From positions 1 through 10,530 of the forward strand of contig JAOXYC010234681.1 in assembly GCA_028565715.1 (NCBI GenBank): DNA of 10,530 nt, given 5' to 3'. The stretch is from Phoronis pallida. Lineage: Eukaryota; Phoronida; Phoronidae. The stretch's first letter is position 1; every line of letters starts with the position of its first letter. The notes beneath the pieces are model-generated. The model saw only the letters and a program-made list of their open reading frames with translations, did no database searches and had not been told where the DNA came from. A program made the translations under genes and the position numbers. Positions 7,453 through 10,530 of the stretch are shown one piece after another.

Positions 7453-10278
7453 CTAAACATGGATAAACAAATCAAATGGATTGTATTGCACTGATTACAA
7501 GTCTCGGCCATGCCATTCAGTTTAACAAATTAGAAGAGTCAAACATATTCTGTTGTCACTTGAAAATGACAACAGATCAGAACATGTTTGAACGAGAAGA
7601 TTTAGCAGACTTGCACTAAATTAGAAAATTAATAAAAAAATTCTAAAAAGAGACAGTGTCAGAGCAAGCATTGCCTAAATTTTGGGAGACAATGATCAAA
7701 GCATTAAACTGTTGTGTGATGATGTTTTTATAAATACGGTAAGTATAATATTCTGAACAGTTGCATAGATGCGCCTCAAGTTTCATACCCGATACATCGT
7801 CTATTTTCTTAGCAAAGAGTCCATATATAAACAACATTATAAAAACAGAAATACTTTAAAAAGTATCCACTGCCTAACATCAGGAATAACCGAATGAGGA
7901 GTGACTTCATCACAGTAGCGTATCTGTACCGATTGCAAAACCGGATGTTGCCCCTATAACAACCAATTTCTGTACGAGTTGTGTGTAAATTGATTGGGAG
8001 ACAGTACAGTTTTGGGTTCTTATTGCGTACAGTTTCGGGTTGTTCAACAATGTATTTAGATGGTTTGAACAACCCGAAACTGTACGCAATAAGAACCCAA
8101 AACTGTACGCCCAATCAATTTACACACAACTCGTACAGAAATTGGTTGTTTTAGGGGCAACATCCGGTTTTGCAATCTGTACAGAATACGCTACTGTGTT
8201 CATTACTTTTGCACTATTCATGTGCCAATGACTCTAGATGTGCCACCTCAACTCCTGTGCTCCATATATCATATAAATTTTTAATTGTTTTTAACTACTT
8301 ATATATTGATGACTTAATTTTTTTATCTTTAATTAATAATAATAATAATATAAATTTTTGTCTTTTTTATTTATGCTATGTTAAACGTCAACTTTTGGTT
8401 GTAATTTAATAAACTTTATCTTATCTTATCTTACAAACATTACATAAGGGCGAAAGTAATGGATGGAATAACTACCAAAATGATAAAGTAATCAATAACA
8501 CAGACCATTGTGACAATGTTATTGAGAAGACTCGGGATGATTCTTTCTTGATAAAATTTTGACCATTATGTGATTTCTGAATCGATTACAGTCCAGTAAT
8601 ATAGCGATAAACCTACAGTTAACAGTTGTATTGCCCTGTAACCAACATGCTGTTTAAAAACTTAAACTGGAGTAGCACAATTATCGAATATTTTGTGGCA
8701 CTTGAATAAAATAGCGTAGCATCATAATGTCATGTCATATAAGGAAATTGTCAACAAACCCATTAAATTTAAAAAGTGGATGAATTTTTCGTTTTACCTG
8801 AGATCAAGATGATGAGCACCATCTTTAACAAGAACACTCACAAGACTTTCGGACAATGTTGTGTTCACCTGAAAAATTAGAAAGGAATTCTGTGACCAAA
8901 ATAAAACAGAAAAAAAAACACCTTTTAAGTTCCCGGGAACCGTGTTGGAAGTTTTTTTTACTTACAAGTCAATTAAGAAGAGTAAAAAAAGTTTCATCCG
9001 TGGAAGTGATTCCTTGCAAAGACCGTTTTATGTTGGAGAGTTACTCATTGTGTGCTGAAGTTCAGGGTTAAATCTACCAAAAGTGAATTGCTTCCCGTCT
9101 TGTAGTGGACATCATATTTGCGAATCAGAAGTCAAGCTTTCAAAAATCTGATTTTCAATTAAAGATAAACTGAGGCACAATATATTGGGACCTAGAAAAA
9201 AAAGATTCAACCAGACATACCCCACCACGTCTCCATGGGTCCAAATCACCATTTGAAAAAACTATGTTTGAGGCACTGGAAATATCTGAAAAGTAATCCA
9301 AATATTAAACTCTCCAGATTAATGTCAACTCAATTGGACATTATGAAAACATAGCAGTGTTTAAAACTATTACCAAGAAATTAACTCGGTGTAAGAACAT
9401 AACCCAATACAAAATGAAAATGTTAAATTTTAAAGCTTTGCAAACCATTTATAATAAATTTTTAAAAACAGCTGCATTCAGTGTTAGAGATTTTGTTGAG
9501 TGTTTTCTTGTATCTGTGAAAAATGTTTCTCTTGTCGATTGGTAACTCACCCAAAAGTTCTCCAAGCATGGTTGTAATAAACAAACAAACTAAAACATGT
9601 GTCATCTTTTAAAATATGTTATGTATTCTGCAATCATCGGCGTATATTTTGAATACATCTTCCAGAAACATTTGCATGAACAGACATGGTGCTTTCCCTG
9701 AATAACAATTTACCAACCTTTCCCCCAGAGCTGTATACCAATCCAATCAGGGCGTTGTTTGACACCCCATGTTTTCAAACAGTAGTTGTACTTCATCTCA
9801 TAAGTGAAGGGAATGTCAGGGAACATGTCAGTCATGTTGTTACTGCTAGCAGGCATCATCATTTCTGTACAGGCCTAAAATACATTCCAAATTACTCATG
9901 AAAGTCTTTAACCAATCAGATTCCAACATCCAAAGAGATCAACTGGTTTAAAAAAATTAAAATAATTTAATTTATTTACAATTTACAAAATGTAATCCTG
10001 CAACATGAACATATTCTAAAATATGAAGTTTGTAATGATGCACATCTAAATGACTGCCACATTAAAGAGGTCTTATAGACATTTTGAATTCATAATGATG
10101 ATTGCTTCAAAGTATTCCGGAAATGAACCCTTTCCCAAGGGAAATTATATACTAACCTGGTAGTCCCAAGCTTTGCTGTTTGGCCCAGTTCCACATCCAG
10201 TAGGGTCAGCACACTCAACATAATCACTGTAGATGTCATAACATGTCTTTTTACCTGACGTGCCATTGTAATACATAC
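7314..10278 (-). CDS. DPP7: Dipeptidyl peptidase 2-like (S28 serine peptidase), C-terminal part, 5 exons
   Basis: Reading leftwards, I join 10278-10157, 9874-9718, 9285-9221, 8868-8798 and 7452-7314; all introns are GT-AG and all phases match (1 in, then 0, 1, 0, 2). The roughly 185 residues recall vertebrate DPP7: [59 protein letters not shown] and [11 protein letters not shown]. The enzyme removes N-terminal dipeptides ending in Pro or Ala and normally acts in lysosomes or vesicles. The Asp of LDPW and the first or second His of GAHHLDLR belong to the catalytic triad; the catalytic Ser is in exons right of the window. Three Asn-X-Thr sequons (NGT, NMT, NTT) fit a secreted or lysosomal glycoprotein. 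Human DPP7 is about 490 residues, so under half is present. Prolylcarboxypeptidase is the closest alternative, but the [11 protein letters not shown] motif favours DPP7. Confidence 0.9.
7906..8203. mobile_element. Foldback MITE, long inverted repeats with 5-bp target duplication
   Basis: The left arm 7911-8047 and right arm 8065-8198 are reverse complements over about 135 bp, with only a few mismatches and small indels. They are separated by a 17-base loop (8048-8064). The ends are CACAGTAGCG...CGCTACTGTG. TTCAT flanks both ends exactly (7906-7910 and 8199-8203), as expected for a target-site duplication. Each arm also carries an internal direct repeat of GTACAGTTTTGGGTT type (near 8003 and 8027). 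There is no coding capacity, so it must have been moved by another element's transposase. A 5-bp duplication and a CAC start are characteristic of Transib/RAG-like elements; this assignment is inference. Confidence 0.85.
8229..8433 (+). mobile_element. Possible retroposon 3' end with (TTATC)n tail
   Basis: An AT-rich stretch with AAT triplets at about 8334-8351 leads to AATAAA (8408-8413) and ends in about 3.6 copies of TTATC (8416-8433). A simple-repeat tail after a 3'-UTR-like segment is usual for some non-LTR retrotransposons and SINEs. No reverse transcriptase remnant is visible and the left border is a guess. Confidence 0.35.
8416..8433 (+). repeat. TTATC microsatellite
   Basis: Three full copies of TTATC and a partial fourth lie directly after AATAAAC. 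Confidence 0.9.
8798..8868 (-). CDS. DPP7: DPP7-like exon with catalytic His (GAHHLDL)
   Basis: This 71-bp exon lies between acceptor TTTTCAG and donor GTAAAA. It begins in phase 0 and reads [20 protein letters not shown], then LDL plus two bases. GAHHLDLR is the block holding the catalytic His in this family. NTT is a further sequon. The final Arg codon is split over the following intron (AG|G). Confidence 0.92.
8869..9220 (-). other. DPP7-like intron (352 bp)
   Basis: This GT-AG intron lies between the Asp and His exons. Nothing further is recognised. The plus-strand open frame 8856-9071 overlaps the exon antisense and is a shadow. Confidence 0.75.
9221..9285 (-). CDS. DPP7: DPP7-like exon with catalytic Asp (NGDLDPW)
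   Basis: This 65-bp exon runs from acceptor TTTTCAG to donor GTATGT. It completes an Asp codon with the previous exon and reads [20 protein letters not shown], then G. In family S28 the Asp of the NGxLDPW block is the charge-relay Asp; it is intact here. The exon ends in phase 0. Confidence 0.92.
9286..9717 (-). other. DPP7-like intron (432 bp)
   Basis: The intron starts with the weak donor GTTGGT and ends TTTTCAG. It is AT-rich and no other feature is seen. Confidence 0.75.
9718..9874 (-). CDS. DPP7: DPP7-like exon with ACTE...NNMTDMFPD
   Basis: The 157-bp exon follows acceptor ATTTTAG and begins in phase 0 with [20 protein letters not shown], continuing through [20 protein letters not shown] to [12 protein letters not shown] plus one base. 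It matches the region of S28 peptidases leading up to the catalytic Asp. The donor used is GTTGGT, a weak site. A stronger-looking GTAAAT lies four bases further on but would put TGA in frame, so the first site is required for a full protein. Confidence 0.9.
10157..10278 (-). CDS. DPP7: DPP7-like exon with [11 protein letters not shown] motif
   Basis: The acceptor TTTCTAG precedes 10278 and the donor GTTAGT follows 10157 on the minus strand. Two bases complete a split codon, then 40 codons read [20 protein letters not shown], then [20 protein letters not shown]. The Met here is internal, not a start, because the preceding two bases and the family alignment continue upstream. The Cys-rich block is the DPP7 signature just before the conserved ACTE of the next exon. 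NGT is a potential N-glycosylation site. Confidence 0.9.
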
Positions 10279-10530
10279 CTAGAAATGAAACTCACATTAA
10301 CAACGAATCTCTAATATTCTGATGAAACAATTTACAATCGACCTTCAAATTACTTTTGAATATCTCTCATTGGTCTCAATGTTAACGTCACTAAGTGTAA
10401 CCAACACAAAACGCAAAGATAATTCCACCAATTACTGTATCGGTCGAAATTCGTAAAAATGAAAACCTCGCTAAAATTTCTATTACTGTGAGTGTAGTTA
10501 GTCTGGCTCAGTGATCACAGATTGTTATTT
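10279..10530 (-). other. Intron upstream of the first visible DPP7-like exon
   Basis: I found no exon of the family in these 252 bases on the minus strand. The exon encoding the preceding residues lies beyond the right edge. Confidence 0.6.

Larger units (their letters stand above)
7453..8797 (-). other. Last DPP7-like intron (1.35 kb) carrying mobile DNA
   Basis: The intron links GTAAAA at 8797 to TTTAG at 7453. It contains the foldback element at 7911-8198 and the retroposon-like stretch with a (TTATC)n tail ending near 8433. The rest is AT-rich with nothing recognised. Short open frames inside it (for example 7643-7837) are not supported. Confidence 0.75.

Noticed and set aside
7911-8198. 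microRNA precursor
   Set aside because: The stem is far longer than animal pre-miRNAs, and the exact flanking TTCAT duplication points to a transposon.
8040-8231. Open frames in the foldback element (8040-8231 plus, 7809-8114 minus) sharing the peptide [14 protein letters not shown]
   Set aside because: The two peptides match only because the arms are inverted copies of the same DNA. There is no sign of a real protein.

Overview
The window is animal nuclear DNA: AT-rich, with coding sequence broken into short exons by GT-AG introns, polyadenylation signals instead of operons, and several small repeats. The protein types and repeat style suit a marine invertebrate, perhaps a bivalve or other mollusc, but that placement is inference.

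Two convergent, partial protein-coding genes account for the coding content. On the plus strand (552-5859) lie the last four exons of an RNA-binding protein gene: the second half of an RRM including an RNP1-type motif, then an RGG/Gln-rich disordered region, a short predicted helix, and a Gly/Met/Ser/Tyr-rich tail. All splice phases agree across exons 552-679, 1572-1670, 2012 (or 2015)-2477 and 5424-5859. A polyadenylation signal sits at 6108-6113. On the minus strand (10278 down to 7314) lie the last five exons of a dipeptidyl peptidase 2 (DPP7-like, peptidase family S28) gene, carrying the catalytic Asp and His; the catalytic Ser exon lies beyond the right edge. The two genes end tail to tail, with 1.45 kb between their stop codons.

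Repeats and mobile DNA fill much of the rest. Positions 1-134 hold a 50-bp tandem repeat. Positions 160-551 hold decayed copies of the splice acceptor and start of the first visible RNA-binding-protein exon. Between the two genes lie a truncated tRNA-like/SINE head (6337-6403) and a TTAA-flanked element with short inverted termini (6439-6916). In the last DPP7 intron lies a near-perfect foldback element (7911-8198) with a 5-bp target duplication and CACAGTA termini, compatible with a Transib/RAG-like transposase family. It is followed by a stretch resembling a retroposon 3' tail ending in (TTATC)n.

The most interesting features are the foldback element, the decoy acceptor array with in-frame stops, and several possible alternative-processing sites: a NAGNAG acceptor, a GTNNGT donor, an intronic poly(A) signal and a possible poison exon. 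No complete new multi-gene system was found.
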